Assembly (NCBI GenBank): GCA_016124675.1
Contig: WGNG01000015.1
Location: 62,001 to 126,000 of the forward strand
From: Alphaproteobacteria bacterium
Lineage (GTDB): Bacteria; Pseudomonadota; Alphaproteobacteria; Caulobacterales; Maricaulaceae
Length of the DNA: 64,000 nt
Direction: 5' to 3'
Numbering within the stretch: the stretch's first letter is position 1; every line of letters starts with the position of its first letter. A program made the position numbers and the translations under genes. Shown piece by piece: positions 40,694-51,405 of this stretch. The notes beneath the pieces are model-generated. The model ran no database searches, was not told where the DNA came from, and saw nothing but the letters and a program-made list of their open reading frames with translations.

Positions 40694-41869
40694 ATGCCCG
40701 TATCCGATCCGATCGCCCGCCCGTTCGACACGCCCGAGCGCGAGGCGTTCCGCGAGAGCGTGGAGCGGTTTGTCGCGCGCGAGATCGCGCCCCATGGCGA
40801 TGACTGGGATGAGGCGGGGGATTTCCCATGGACCCTGCATGAAAAGGCCGGCGCGCTGGGCCTGTTCGGGTTTGGCATTGATGCGGACTATGGCGGCGCC
40901 GGGTTCGACGACGCCTTCATGCGGCTCGATGCCGGCATCGCGCTGGGCTATGCGGGCGTGGGCGGGGTGAACGCCTCGCTGGGCGCGCGCAATATCATGA
41001 CGGGGCCCATCGCCCGGCTCGCCCGGGAAGAGGTGAAACGTGCGGTGCTGCCGGGCATCGTGTCAGGCCGGACCGGCGGGGCGCTGGCGATGACCGAGCC
41101 GTCGGGCGGATCGGATCTCGCGCGCCTCAAGACCCGCGCCCGGCGCGACGGCGATCATTGGATCATCGACGGTGAAAAGACCTTCATCACCGGCGGGATG
41201 AAGGCGTCCTGGTTCGTGGTGGGCGCGCGCACGGGCGGGGAGGGGTTTGGCGGGATTTCGCTGTTTCTCGTGCCCCATGATGCGCCGGGATTCACCCGCA
41301 CCGTCATCGCGCGCAAGATGGGCTGGTGGTCATCCGACACCGCCACGCTTCACTTTGATTCCTGCCGGATACCAGCGGATGCACAATTGGGTGAGGAAGG
41401 CAGCTGCCTCCTGGCGATCATGGACAATTTCAATTACGAGCGCCTGGCGCTGGCCGCCGGCTGCCTGGGCATGGCGCGCCGGTGCCTTGATGACGCCGTG
41501 GACTGGGCGCGGGTGCGCGAAACCTTCGGCAAGCCGCTGATCCGCCATCAGGTCATCCGCCACAAGCTCGCCGAAATGAGCGCGCGCATCGATGCGCTGG
41601 ACGGCTATCTGCAAATCCTCGCCGCCGCGATCAATACGGCGCTGGAGACGGGCGCCCCCTTGCCCGCGGCGGGCCTCGCCAAGGCGAAATTCCTGGCCTC
41701 CGGCGTCGCTGAATATTGCGCCAGTGAGGCCATGCAGGTGCTGGGCGGCGCGGGTTATCTGCGCGGCTGCGCGGTGGAGCGCATCTATCGCGAGGTCAAG
41801 GTGATGGCCATTGGCGGCGGATCGGAGGAAATCATGCGCGATCTCGCCGCCCGCCAGATGGGATTATGA
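40694..41869 (+). CDS. Acyl-CoA dehydrogenase
   Basis: ALAMTEPSGGSDLARLKT, QVLGGAGYLRGCAVERIYREVKVMAIGGGSEEIMR. Confidence 0.95.
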   Translation: MPVSDPIARPFDTPEREAFRESVERFVAREIAPHGDDWDEAGDFPWTLHEKAGALGLFGFGIDADYGGAGFDDAFMRLDAGIALGYAGVGGVNASLGARNIMTGPIARLAREEVKRAVLPGIVSGRTGGALAMTEPSGGSDLARLKTRARRDGDHWIIDGEKTFITGGMKASWFVVGARTGGEGFGGISLFLVPHDAPGFTRTVIARKMGWWSSDTATLHFDSCRIPADAQLGEEGSCLLAIMDNFNYERLALAAGCLGMARRCLDDAVDWARVRETFGKPLIRHQVIRHKLAEMSARIDALDGYLQILAAAINTALETGAPLPAAGLAKAKFLASGVAEYCASEAMQVLGGAGYLRGCAVERIYREVKVMAIGGGSEEIMRDLAARQMGL

Positions 41870-41894
41870 CGCACGCCGCCGGGGCGTTCCGGGC

Positions 41895-43127
41895 TCAGCG
41901 GCTCGCCCGGGCCGCCATCACGGCGTCATAGGTCTGGCGTCCGGCATAGCCGTCTGCGATCAGGCCGGCATCGGCCTGAAAGCGGCGAAGCGCCGCGCGG
42001 GTATTGGCGCCGACAATGCCGTCTACGCCGCCGGTATCATAGCCCAGCGCGGTGAGCGCGTCCTGCATCTCGCGCGCCTGGCTGCGGGTGATGGGCGGAT
42101 CATCCTGCGGCCAGCCGTCAGGCGGGGTCACGCCCTGGTCCAGGCGCAGCGCCAGATAGGCGACGCCCAGCCCGTAGGCGGTGGAGTTGTTATAGCGCAT
42201 GAGCGCCTCGAAATTGCCGAACGCCAGGAAGGCCGGGCCGCGCGCGCCGGCCGGCAGCACCAGACGCGCCGGGCGGTAAAGATCGTCCGGCGACCATTCG
42301 CCCCCGGCGCGGCGCACCGCGTCGCCTGCCCAGGCGGCGACGGGGCGGCGGGCCGTCTCGCTCCAGCGCGAAAAGTCGTAATCATCCGGCAGCGACACCT
42401 GCACCACCACCGGCGCGCCGGATTCCCAGCCTGCATTGACCAGGAGATTGGCCGCCGAGCCGAGCGCGTCGGCCTCGCTCGCCCAGATATTGCGCCGGCC
42501 GTCGCCATCCATGTCCACGGCGCGTTCCAGATAGGTGGTGGGGATGAACTGGGTCTGGCCCATGGCGCCCGCCCAGCTTCCCTTCAGGTCCTCGCGCGTC
42601 GCATAGCCACGCTCGATCATCTGCGCTGCCGCGATCAGCTGGGCCTCGGCGAAGGCGCGCCGGCGCCCTTCCCAGGCCAGCGTGGCCAGTGAGCGCACCA
42701 CATCGAAATCGCCTTGAATCGCGCCATAAGCGCTTTCCAGCCCCCAGATCGCAGTCAGCACGTGGCGGTCGACGCCAAAGCGCGCCTCCACCTGGTCGAG
42801 CGCATCCCGGTGGCGCGCAGCAGCCCGCTGGCCGCCGGCGGCCCGGTCCGCCGAGGCGGCGCCGGCCAGATACTCCCAGACCGGGCGCACGAATTCAGGC
42901 TGGGTGCGGTCGCGCTCGACAATGCGCAAGTCCGGCGTCAGCCCCTCGAGCATGGTCTCGCGCACCGGCGCGCTCACGCCTTCGGCTTGCAGGCGCCCCG
43001 AGAAATCTTCCAGCCACACGGGGAAGGTCGCCGGATCGGGCATGTCCGCGCTGGCAGGCCCAGCCAGGGCAGCCAGCGCCAGAAGGATCCCGGCAAGGCC
43101 GACCTTTGCACATTGCGACACCGTCAT
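41895..43127 (-). CDS. Lytic murein transglycosylase (MltB-like) with peptidoglycan-binding domain
   Basis: LTAIWGLESAYGAIQGDFDVVRSLATLAWEGRR, AGAMGQTQFIPTTYL; C-terminal PG_binding_1. Confidence 0.93.
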   Translation of the reverse strand: MTVSQCAKVGLAGILLALAALAGPASADMPDPATFPVWLEDFSGRLQAEGVSAPVRETMLEGLTPDLRIVERDRTQPEFVRPVWEYLAGAASADRAAGGQRAAARHRDALDQVEARFGVDRHVLTAIWGLESAYGAIQGDFDVVRSLATLAWEGRRRAFAEAQLIAAAQMIERGYATREDLKGSWAGAMGQTQFIPTTYLERAVDMDGDGRRNIWASEADALGSAANLLVNAGWESGAPVVVQVSLPDDYDFSRWSETARRPVAAWAGDAVRRAGGEWSPDDLYRPARLVLPAGARGPAFLAFGNFEALMRYNNSTAYGLGVAYLALRLDQGVTPPDGWPQDDPPITRSQAREMQDALTALGYDTGGVDGIVGANTRAALRRFQADAGLIADGYAGRQTYDAVMAARASR

Positions 43128-43368
43128 GGAATCGTCCCCCCTGCTTGGCCCCCCCGGGCCGACCCCGAGCTTACAGCGGCGGCGCGCTGGCGGCGAGAGG
43201 CGAGGCTCAGCCTCACGCCCATTTAAAGGCCGCCTTTTCGCACCCCCGCCCGTTTACCGGCTGTTCACCGTGCTTCCAAAGCCGGTGTTAACGGCGGGGG
43301 TCTAATCTGGCATCGAGTTTCCTGCCCATAGCCTGCGGCACGGCTGCGGCGGCCACGGAGGAACCGGG

Positions 43369-44421
43369 ATGAGACTGTTCAAGGACAAGGCCGGCAATGT
43401 GGCGGTGACCTTTGCGCTCGCCATGGTGCCGCTGTGCGGTCTGGGCGGGGTGGCTGTGGACACCGCCCAGCTCATGGGCGTGCGCGCCCAGCTTCAGAAC
43501 GAGGCTGATCAGGCGGCGCTGAACGGAGCTGTCGAAGGGCCGGACGGAGATTTCGCCCGCTACCGCACGATCGCCCGGGATCGTATCACCGCGCGCCGCG
43601 CCATCCAGGATCTCGAAGTCACCGGTTCGTGGAGCGGGCCGGACTACACCGTGTCCATCAGCGGCACGATGACCACTGCCCTGGTGCATGTGCTGCCGGG
43701 CCTGAGCGATACGGTCAATATCCGTGCCGAGGCCGTCGCGCGCCTTCACCAGCCGCTTCTGCAGTACGAGCCGCCGCTGATCAGCAGTCTCGATCCCGAG
43801 GCCGGCGACTACAACCGAATCTATGCCTATTGCTTCGATCCCGATCCCATGGCGGACAAGACGCTGGAGGAGCGGCGCACCCAGCGCACCGCGATCCAGG
43901 ACAATGCCGGGACCCGCTATTCCTATACCTGGCCGCGTTGCGAGGAAGGCGAAACGATCAGTTTCGAGCTCTATAACGTGCGCTTCTCACGCACCTCGCC
44001 GAGTCGCTGGGATGACGCGTCCCGGGACCATCAGTCCTGGTGTCACCACCGGCCGGCACCCTGCCGGTTCACGTATCACACCGATACCCAGATGGTGAAT
44101 AATGTCGAGAACCATAGCGGGCTGCAGCTCAATATCCTCGAGACCGTGCTGTGTGACACCATAGAAGACTGCCGCCCGGCCAGTCAGGGCGGGGTGATCC
44201 CCTCAGGCAGGAACCGCACGCCCAACCGGGAGACGCGCGCCTGCGAGCCCGGCAAGTTCATGTATTACGGCTGGGAGGACCGTCCGCCCGGCATGGAGGG
44301 TCCGAGCGGCAACTGGACCCACATCGCGTGGACCGATAACGATTTCGACGACATCCGCGTGATCATGGAATGCCCGGAATATAATGAAGTGGGCGAACGC
44401 TTCGTGCGCCTGATCCGATAG
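43369..44421 (+). CDS. Tad/Flp pilus-type pseudopilin (TadG/TadE-like N-terminus)
   Basis: FKDKAGNVAVTFALAMVPLCGLGGVAVDTAQL...ALNGAV. Confidence 0.8.
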   Translation: MRLFKDKAGNVAVTFALAMVPLCGLGGVAVDTAQLMGVRAQLQNEADQAALNGAVEGPDGDFARYRTIARDRITARRAIQDLEVTGSWSGPDYTVSISGTMTTALVHVLPGLSDTVNIRAEAVARLHQPLLQYEPPLISSLDPEAGDYNRIYAYCFDPDPMADKTLEERRTQRTAIQDNAGTRYSYTWPRCEEGETISFELYNVRFSRTSPSRWDDASRDHQSWCHHRPAPCRFTYHTDTQMVNNVENHSGLQLNILETVLCDTIEDCRPASQGGVIPSGRNRTPNRETRACEPGKFMYYGWEDRPPGMEGPSGNWTHIAWTDNDFDDIRVIMECPEYNEVGERFVRLIR

Positions 44422-44438
44422 GGTCCGCCCCGGAGCGC

Positions 44439-44798
44439 CTACCGCGTGAGCCCGGCGGCCTTGAGCCGCCGGGCATAGTCGTCGAGCCGTGCGGCGGCGC
44501 TCTCGCCCAGCTCGCGCAGATACCGCCAGGAATAAATCCCCGAACTATGCCCGTCATCAAAGGTCAGGCGCACGGCGTAGCGCCCGACCGGCTCGGCTCC
44601 GGTCACCTGCACCCGCGCCTTGCCGGCGACCAGCTTTTTCTGATGGGCGCCATGACCCTGCACCTCGGCGGACGGGCTCTCCACGCGCAACAGTTCAAAC
44701 GGAATGGTCAGCGTCACGCCATCGTCAAACCGGATGTCGAGGGCGCGGGCGCCGGCGCGGAACGTCAGCTTTTCCGGCCAGGGGGCGCTGTTGGCCAT
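44439..44798 (-). CDS. DUF971 domain protein
   Basis: LDIRFDDGVTLTIPFELLRVESPSAEVQGHG...GRYAVRLTFDDGHSSGIYSWRYLREL. Confidence 0.9.
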   Translation of the reverse strand: MANSAPWPEKLTFRAGARALDIRFDDGVTLTIPFELLRVESPSAEVQGHGAHQKKLVAGKARVQVTGAEPVGRYAVRLTFDDGHSSGIYSWRYLRELGESAAARLDDYARRLKAAGLTR

Positions 44799-44802
44799 GG
44801 GC

Positions 44803-45012
44803 CTAATGGTCCAGTTGGCGGGCTTCCTCGACGAGCATGATCGGCACGCCCTCGCGGATCGGATAGGCAAGCCCGGCCTGGCGCGAAATCAGCTCGCCCG
44901 CCTCGCGGTCGTATTCCAGCGGCCCGCGCGAATGCGGACAGACCAGGATCTCCAGCAGCTTGGGATCAAGGCCGGAATCAGTCGCACGCGGGGCGTCGGG
45001 GGTCTTGCTCAT
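44803..45012 (-). CDS. Trm112-family protein
   Basis: [51 protein letters not shown]. Confidence 0.93.
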   Translation of the reverse strand: MSKTPDAPRATDSGLDPKLLEILVCPHSRGPLEYDREAGELISRQAGLAYPIREGVPIMLVEEARQLDH

Positions 45013-45097
45013 GGGCCAGCACATAATCCCGGCGCGGCGCGGCGTAAAGGGTCCGGGCGCCCGGCGGTTGCAGGTGAGGCCGGCGCGGCGCACCGTT

Positions 45098-45733
45098 TCA
45101 GGCCCGCCCGGCCTCGCCGGCCCGCGCCAGCGCATCGCTCATCAGCGCGCACAGCGTGCGGGCGCGTTCCGGCCCGGCATGCGCGGTCAGAAGCGCCTGC
45201 TTGGAGCCCGGCGCCAGCGGCGCAGCCATGGCCACCCGGTCCACAACCGTGTTGACCGGGGCGTTCAGGAGCGAGGCCCAGTCGGCGGACAGGCCGGTCA
45301 GATCGAAATAGGGGCGCATGACGTCGAACAGCCGCTGGCGCAGCCCATCGGCGCTGGGCGCAGGATCGAGGTCGGCCTCGAAGCCGGTATAATCGGCCCG
45401 GGCGACCCGGTAGGGGGTTCGCCTGACCGCTTCCCCGGAAATGGCGAAGCGGCACATTCCCGCCAGGACGATGAGATAGCGGCCATCCTGGGTCTCGCTA
45501 TGGCTGACAATGCGCCCGGCGGTCGCCACCCTCTCCAGCCGCGGCACGTCGCGCGGCCCCTCGCTGCGCGGCTGCACGATGGCGATATGGCCATCGCCCG
45601 CGATCGCGTCGTCGATCATGTTGAGATAGCGCGGCTCGAACACATTCAGCGGCAGGTGCTCGCCCGGCGGCAGGATGCAGCCGCGGATCGGAAACAGCGC
45701 GATCTCCAGGGGCAGGGCGTCGGTCTGGCTCAT
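45098..45733 (-). CDS. LON peptidase substrate-binding domain protein
   Basis: [36 protein letters not shown]. Confidence 0.92.
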   Translation of the reverse strand: MSQTDALPLEIALFPIRGCILPPGEHLPLNVFEPRYLNMIDDAIAGDGHIAIVQPRSEGPRDVPRLERVATAGRIVSHSETQDGRYLIVLAGMCRFAISGEAVRRTPYRVARADYTGFEADLDPAPSADGLRQRLFDVMRPYFDLTGLSADWASLLNAPVNTVVDRVAMAAPLAPGSKQALLTAHAGPERARTLCALMSDALARAGEAGRA

Positions 45734-46056
45734 GGTGGTCCGGGTCCATCTCTTGGCCCCCAAGATGTAGCACGCGGCGTGCGCGAGGCCAGAGGGGGAG
45801 GCGTGGCGCGCCGGTCACACGGGCGCCTGCGCGCCGCAGCGGCGGGCAATAAGCGCTGGCCGTGCCGGACGGCTTCGTTCATACCAGCCGGCATCGGGCG
45901 GGATCAGCCCTGTGTGCGGAGGCTTGGTCGACCCATGCTGCGAACGGTCTGATTGACACAGGCGGCCCGGCCTGACGGCCAGACCAGATGCGCCGGCCCG
46001 CAGCCCGCCTCACCCACGATCAGCCGCGTCCGCCTTCTGGACGCACCCAGACCGGA

Positions 46057-47856
46057 ATGCTTGTCATGACTGATCTTGACGCGGACGCGCCCGAACGCGG
46101 CGCCGGCGCTCTGTCCAACCTGTCCGTCATCGCCTTTGTCTGGCGCCAGTGGATGCGCAAGCCGCGCCTCTATGGCGCCTATGTCGCCTTCATGGCGCTG
46201 GGGACCATCGCCGATGTGTTCGTGCCCGTGGCGGCCGGGCGCCTCATCGACTCCATCAGCGGCGCGTCCGCCGACCCGTCCGCCGGTGCGCACTGGATGG
46301 CGCTTGCCCTGTTTCTGGGCCTGGCGGCCGGGGTGAACATCGCGCGCCAGATCGGCGTGCGCATTGAAATCATCGCCACCAGCGCGGTGATGGCCGACAT
46401 GACGGTCGAGGCGTTTGACCGGGTGCAGCAATTCTCCGCCGACTGGCACGCCAACGCCTTCGCCGGGGCGCTGGTGCGCAAGATCACCCGCTCCATGCGC
46501 GCGCTGGAAGAGATCACCATGTATCTGTGGGCGGGCCTGTTGCCGGGCCTCGGCGTGACCTACGGGCTGGGTGTCTACATGCTGCTCCACTGGCCGCTGG
46601 CGGGGATCTATGTGCTTGTGGTCAATACGCTTTTCATCATCCTGACGCTGCTGATGATGGAGCGCTATGTGCGTCCGCAAAACCTCGTCTCCAACGCGCG
46701 GGACGCCGATCTCGGGGGCGCGGTCGCCGATGCGCTGACCTCCATCACCACGGTGAAGGGTTTCGGCGCCGAAGCGCGCGAGACGGGGCGCTTCGCGCGC
46801 GCGGCAGGCGACTGGCGCCGGGAAATCCGCACCACCTGGTTCCGCTTCGTCAACACCTGGGCGGTGCAGATCGTTCTGGTCCTGGCCCTGCAGGCGGGGC
46901 TCGCCGGGCTGCTGCTCTCGCAATGGCAGGCAGGCGATGCCAGCGCGGGCGATGTCGTGTTCGCCCTCACCGCGTTTCTGGTCATGGCCGGCTATATGCG
47001 CCGGTTCGGCGAAGAGGTGCAGAGCCTGCAAAAGGGCCTGGACGATTTGCAGGATGTGGCGGGCTTCATGGCGCAACCGCTCCAGATCGCCGACGCGCCC
47101 GGCGCGCCCGATTTCAGGCCGGGCGCCGGGGTGATCGAGTTTGACCAGGTCCGCTTCACCTATGGCGGGCAGGACCAGCCTCTCTATGAAGACTTCACCC
47201 TCACCATCCGGGCGGGGGAGCGGATCGCGCTGGTGGGGCCGACCGGGTCGGGCAAGTCCACCTTCGTGAAGCTGATCCAGCGCCTGCATGACGTGGAGCG
47301 CGGCGCGATCCGGATCGACGGGCAGGACGTGCGCTCGGTGACGCAGGCGAGCCTGCGCCGCGCCATCGCCGTCGTGCCCCAGGACCCCGCGCTGTTTCAC
47401 CGGACCCTGGCGGAAAACATCGCCTATGGCAGCCCCGGCGCCAGCCGCGAGGCGATCATCGCGGCGGCCCGCCGCGCGCGCGCCCACGCCTTCATCGAGG
47501 CCCTGCCCCAGGGCTATGGCACGCTGGTGGGCGAGCGCGGCGTCAAGCTGTCGGGCGGCGAGCGCCAGCGCGTGGCCATCGCCCGGGCCATCCTCGCTGA
47601 TGCGCCGATCCTGGTGTTCGACGAAGCCACCAGCTCGCTGGACAATGAGACCGAGCGCGACATCCAGGCCGCGCTGGCCGAGGTGACACAGGGCAAGACC
47701 GCCATCGTCATCGCCCACCGCCTGTCCACCATCCGCGACGCGGACCGGATCCTGGTGTTCGACGGCGGCTCCATTGTCGAGCAGGGCACGCACGCCGAGC
47801 TCAGCGCCCTGCCGGGCGGCGCCTACAGGCGGCTGGCGCAGCTGGCGCAGACCTGA
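46057..47856 (+). CDS. ABC transporter, fused permease/ATP-binding protein
   Basis: GPTGSGKSTFVKLI, LSGGERQRVAIARAIL; six-TM N-terminal region. Confidence 0.95.
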   Translation: MLVMTDLDADAPERGAGALSNLSVIAFVWRQWMRKPRLYGAYVAFMALGTIADVFVPVAAGRLIDSISGASADPSAGAHWMALALFLGLAAGVNIARQIGVRIEIIATSAVMADMTVEAFDRVQQFSADWHANAFAGALVRKITRSMRALEEITMYLWAGLLPGLGVTYGLGVYMLLHWPLAGIYVLVVNTLFIILTLLMMERYVRPQNLVSNARDADLGGAVADALTSITTVKGFGAEARETGRFARAAGDWRREIRTTWFRFVNTWAVQIVLVLALQAGLAGLLLSQWQAGDASAGDVVFALTAFLVMAGYMRRFGEEVQSLQKGLDDLQDVAGFMAQPLQIADAPGAPDFRPGAGVIEFDQVRFTYGGQDQPLYEDFTLTIRAGERIALVGPTGSGKSTFVKLIQRLHDVERGAIRIDGQDVRSVTQASLRRAIAVVPQDPALFHRTLAENIAYGSPGASREAIIAAARRARAHAFIEALPQGYGTLVGERGVKLSGGERQRVAIARAILADAPILVFDEATSSLDNETERDIQAALAEVTQGKTAIVIAHRLSTIRDADRILVFDGGSIVEQGTHAELSALPGGAYRRLAQLAQT

Positions 47857-47866
47857 GGCGCGAGGC

Positions 47867-49279
47867 TCAGACGGTGCGGCGGCGCGCGGCGAACAGCATC
47901 ACCAGCGGCGGGATCCACGGAACCAGGCGCTCATACAGCCCGCCCGGCCCCTGGCCGGTCTGGTTGAAGAAGACTGTCAGCGCGAAGCCCGCCAGCATGG
48001 CCGCGATCACCGCCGCCGCACCGGGGCGCCATTGGAGCACGCGCGCCAGAAGGATCGGGCCGAACGCCGCGCCCAGCGCATTCCAGGCAAACAGCACGCG
48101 GCTGAAAATGTCCGACGGTGCAGCGAGCGTGAGCGCCACCGCCGCCGCGCACAGCGCCGCCATGACGACGCGCGCGATGAGCACTTCACGGCCTGGAAAG
48201 ACACGCGCCACGCGGGCGTCATGGGAGATGGCGGCGGCCGAGCTGAGCAGCACTGAGTCCACCGTGCTCATCACTGCCGACAAGAGCGCAGCCAGCACCA
48301 CGCCCGCCATGACGGGGGGAAACAGCGCCGAGACCGAGGCGAACAGCACCTGCTCATGCTGGCCCGCCCCCAGCCCCAGCGCCAGCGTGCGTCCCGCCAG
48401 GCCCAGCACCGCCATGCCGACGAACACCATGACCGCCCAGCTGATCGAAATGACGAAGGCGCGCCGCCGGGCGAGATCGTCCTTCACCCCCATCACACGC
48501 GCAGCCAGCTGCGGCTGGCCCGCCGTGCCGAGACCAATGCTGGACAGGCCCAGCACGAAGCCTGCGGCCAGCATCCCCGACCGTCCGCCGAACGTGTCGA
48601 GATGGCCGGGATGATCCGCCGCCAGCGCCGCCAGCACCGCCTCGGGTCCGCCGGCGGCAATGACGGCGGCCACGGGCGCGACGACGGCGATGAACGCCAT
48701 CGCCATGCCTTGCAGCATGTCCGTGACCGAAATCGCCCAGAAACCGCCGAGCAGCGAGTAGATCAGCACCACCCCCGTGCCCAGCAGCACCGATTCAGCC
48801 ACGCCCAGTCCGAAATAGCTCTGCATCGCCGTACCGGCCGCCTGCAGCTGGGCGGCGACGTAGAAGATGAAGCAGAACACCACCAGGGCGGCCGAGATGA
48901 GCCCGATCAGGCGCTTGCCGGCGGCGCCCGCGTCGCCGGAGAGATAATCGGCCAGCGTGATGTGACCGCGCTCGGCCGCCTCGCGGCGCATGGCGCGCCC
49001 CATCACGATCCACAACAGGGCATAGCCGCCCCAGATTCCCGGCAGCATCCACAGCGCGCTCACGCCCACCAGAAACACGAAGCCGGAAAACCCCAGCAGC
49101 ACCCAGGCCGAGGAGGACGTCGCGGCATAGGACAGGCCCGCCACCCACGGCCCCAGCGTGCGCCCGCCGATCAGATAATCAGCCTCCGTGCCCGTGCGCC
49201 GGCTCGCCCAGATCCCGATGGCGATCAGCAGGCCCTTGTAGACGATGAGGGTCGTCAGAATGATGGCGGCGTTGGACAC
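47867..49279 (-). CDS. Sodium/solute symporter (SSS family, PutP-like)
   Basis: 470 aa; DYLIGGRTLGPWVAGLSYAATSSSAWVLLGFSGF. Confidence 0.92.
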   Translation of the reverse strand: MSNAAIILTTLIVYKGLLIAIGIWASRRTGTEADYLIGGRTLGPWVAGLSYAATSSSAWVLLGFSGFVFLVGVSALWMLPGIWGGYALLWIVMGRAMRREAAERGHITLADYLSGDAGAAGKRLIGLISAALVVFCFIFYVAAQLQAAGTAMQSYFGLGVAESVLLGTGVVLIYSLLGGFWAISVTDMLQGMAMAFIAVVAPVAAVIAAGGPEAVLAALAADHPGHLDTFGGRSGMLAAGFVLGLSSIGLGTAGQPQLAARVMGVKDDLARRRAFVISISWAVMVFVGMAVLGLAGRTLALGLGAGQHEQVLFASVSALFPPVMAGVVLAALLSAVMSTVDSVLLSSAAAISHDARVARVFPGREVLIARVVMAALCAAAVALTLAAPSDIFSRVLFAWNALGAAFGPILLARVLQWRPGAAAVIAAMLAGFALTVFFNQTGQGPGGLYERLVPWIPPLVMLFAARRRTV

Positions 49280-49430
49280 GGGTCAGCCCTCCCCTTCGCG
49301 TGCCGCCACTAAGCCCTTGCCGAGCCCCGGCTGGCAAGGTTCGCCACGCCGCTTGCGCAGACGCGCGGGCTGATCCTAGAACCGGACTTCACCGCCCGGG
49401 GCTCAGGCGGCGCGCGGGGAGGCGAGGTTC

Positions 49431-50402
49431 ATGACAGATCAAACCGCCCGGCCCGGCGCCGCCTTCACCGGCGTGCTGGTGCTGGCGGCTGCGGCCTGCA
49501 TCATCGGTTTTGCAGCGATCCTGGTGAAACTGTCCGAGCTTGGCCCCCAGGCTGTCGCCTTCTGGCGGCTCGCCTTCGCCATTCCGGTGCTGGGCGTCTG
49601 GCTGCTGATCGAGCGCCGGCGCGACCGCGCGGACGTCTCCGCTCTCGACGCGCCCGCACGGCGCTGGCGCATCCTCGCGCTGGCGGGCGTGTTCTTTGCC
49701 GGCGATCTCGCCTTCTGGCATGCCGGCATCAAGATCACCACCGCCGCCAACGCCACGCTGCTGGCCAACCTCACGCCGATCCTGGTCGCGCTGGCGGCCT
49801 GGGCCCTGTTCAGGGAGCGCATCACGGCGCGCTTCCTGCTGGCGGCGGGCGTGGCGCTCACCGGCGCGGCGCTGCTGTCAGCGGCCAATGTCCGCTTTGC
49901 GCCCGAGCGGCTGACCGGCGATATCCTCTCGGCGCTGACAGCGTTCTGGTATGCCGCCTATCTGCTGGCGGTGCGCGCCGCGCGCGTGCAGGGCGCCGGG
50001 ACCGCCAGCGTGATGTTCTGGTCAACCCTCACCGCCGCGCCCCTCTCGCTCGCCATCGCGCTATTGGCCGGAGAGCGTCTCTTCCCGGAGACGCTGGCGG
50101 GCTGGGCGCCGCTGATCGCGCTGGGCGTGGTGGTGCATGCGCTGGGCCAGGGCGGCATCGCCTTCGGCCTTGGCCGCACGCCCGCAGCGCTCGCCTCCCT
50201 CATCATCCTGGTGCAGCCCGTCGTGGCCGCCGCCGCAGGCTGGGTGCTGTTCGGCGAGGCGTTCGTCGCCCTGCAATGGTTCGGCGCCGGACTGGTGCTG
50301 GCGGGCATTTACCTCGCCCAGCGCACCGGGCCGCGCCTCGCTGCCCCGCGCCCGGTCAGGCGGCGCCGGGACGCGCCGCCATCCCCTGGACCAGAAGCGT
50401 AA
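49431..50402 (+). CDS. EamA/DMT transporter
   Basis: Ten-TM pattern with duplicated EamA domain. Confidence 0.9.
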   Translation: MTDQTARPGAAFTGVLVLAAAACIIGFAAILVKLSELGPQAVAFWRLAFAIPVLGVWLLIERRRDRADVSALDAPARRWRILALAGVFFAGDLAFWHAGIKITTAANATLLANLTPILVALAAWALFRERITARFLLAAGVALTGAALLSAANVRFAPERLTGDILSALTAFWYAAYLLAVRAARVQGAGTASVMFWSTLTAAPLSLAIALLAGERLFPETLAGWAPLIALGVVVHALGQGGIAFGLGRTPAALASLIILVQPVVAAAAGWVLFGEAFVALQWFGAGLVLAGIYLAQRTGPRLAAPRPVRRRRDAPPSPGPEA

Positions 50403-50988
50403 GGCGGGCGGTCAGGGCGGCATGCGGGTCCCGGGCGCCCGCACGGCAGCTTTCGCGCAGGGATCCCATGAACACATCCATGATCGCGCCAAAGGCGGCG
50501 CCCTGGTCGAGATCGGCGCGCCAATCGCCCGAGGCCACCCCGTCAGCCAGCACCCGGCGGACCGGCTCCCAGGCGAAGCCCATCGAATCAAACGCACGCT
50601 GAAAACCGTCCTCGCGCACCAGCCAGCTGTGCCCGATCGCGGCGGAGACCAGTTCAATCTGGCGCAAATGCGCATCCAGCATAAGCTGCAACAGGGCTGA
50701 CAGGCGCGCCCCGGCGTGCCCTGACAGGGCCGATTCCAGATGGCCCAGCGTTTCGGCGACGCTCTCATAATGCCCGCGCAGGATGGCCATCAGCAGCGCC
50801 GCCTTGGATGGTTCGGCGTTCAGCACCGTACCCGCCGACACGCCGGCGCGGTCTGCGATCATCTTGATGGTCGCGCCCTCATAGCCTTCAGCCAGGAAGA
50901 CCTGGCGCGCGGCGTCAAGCACCAGCGCCCGGGTCGCCTCGCGCCGGTCATCCCGGCGCGTGCTGCGCCTGCCCGCACTGTCCTGCAT
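50356..50988 (-). CDS. TetR-family regulator
   Basis: ARQVFLAEGYEGATIKMIADRAGVSAGTVLNAEPSKAALLMAIL; convergent overlap with EamA gene. Confidence 0.9.
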   Translation of the reverse strand: MQDSAGRRSTRRDDRREATRALVLDAARQVFLAEGYEGATIKMIADRAGVSAGTVLNAEPSKAALLMAILRGHYESVAETLGHLESALSGHAGARLSALLQLMLDAHLRQIELVSAAIGHSWLVREDGFQRAFDSMGFAWEPVRRVLADGVASGDWRADLDQGAAFGAIMDVFMGSLRESCRAGARDPHAALTARLTLLVQGMAARPGAA

Positions 50989-51060
50989 CGTATCCGTCCA
51001 CCCCTGCCCTGTGTATGCGTGCATCCCCCCGGCTGCATTGCGCGCGGCTCATATACACCT

Positions 51061-51076
51061 TTGCGATGCATAGCAA
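51061..51076. promoter_or_regulatory. Candidate TetR operator TTGCgATGCATaGCAA
   Basis: 16-bp palindrome with one mismatched pair, in the divergent TetR/HIG1-like intergenic region. Confidence 0.55.
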
Positions 51077-51168
51077 GCGCTTGTCTCGAGCCTCGCAGCC
51101 TGCCCGCGCTGCGGCCGGCCCTGGGCGCGCGATTGCCAGGCCTGCCCGGGCGCCCTATCTGCACGCGT

Positions 51169-51375
51169 ATGACAACGGTCCTCGACATCATCGTCTATGG
51201 CGCCATGGCGGCGGTGGCGGTCATTCTCGCCGCCGGGATTTACGCGCTGTTCCGCGGCGGCGATTTTGGCCGTTCCTGGTCAAACAGGCTGATGCGGGCG
51301 CGGGTGCTCGTGCAATTCATCGCCATTCTGGCCGTGCTGGGCGCGGTCTGGGCCAAGCAGCAGTTCGGCGGCTAG
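51169..51375 (+). CDS. HIG1-domain (twin transmembrane) protein
   Basis: 68 aa; two TM segments flanking SNRLMRARVLVQFIAILAV. Confidence 0.85.
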   Translation: MTTVLDIIVYGAMAAVAVILAAGIYALFRGGDFGRSWSNRLMRARVLVQFIAILAVLGAVWAKQQFGG

Positions 51376-51405
51376 TCGCGCCCGGGCCAAGCGAAGGAGC
51401 CTGCC

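Noticed and set aside
45904-47793. 629-aa - strand ORF opposite the ABC transporter
   Set aside because: Antisense artefact; the + strand has intact Walker A, signature and Walker B motifs.
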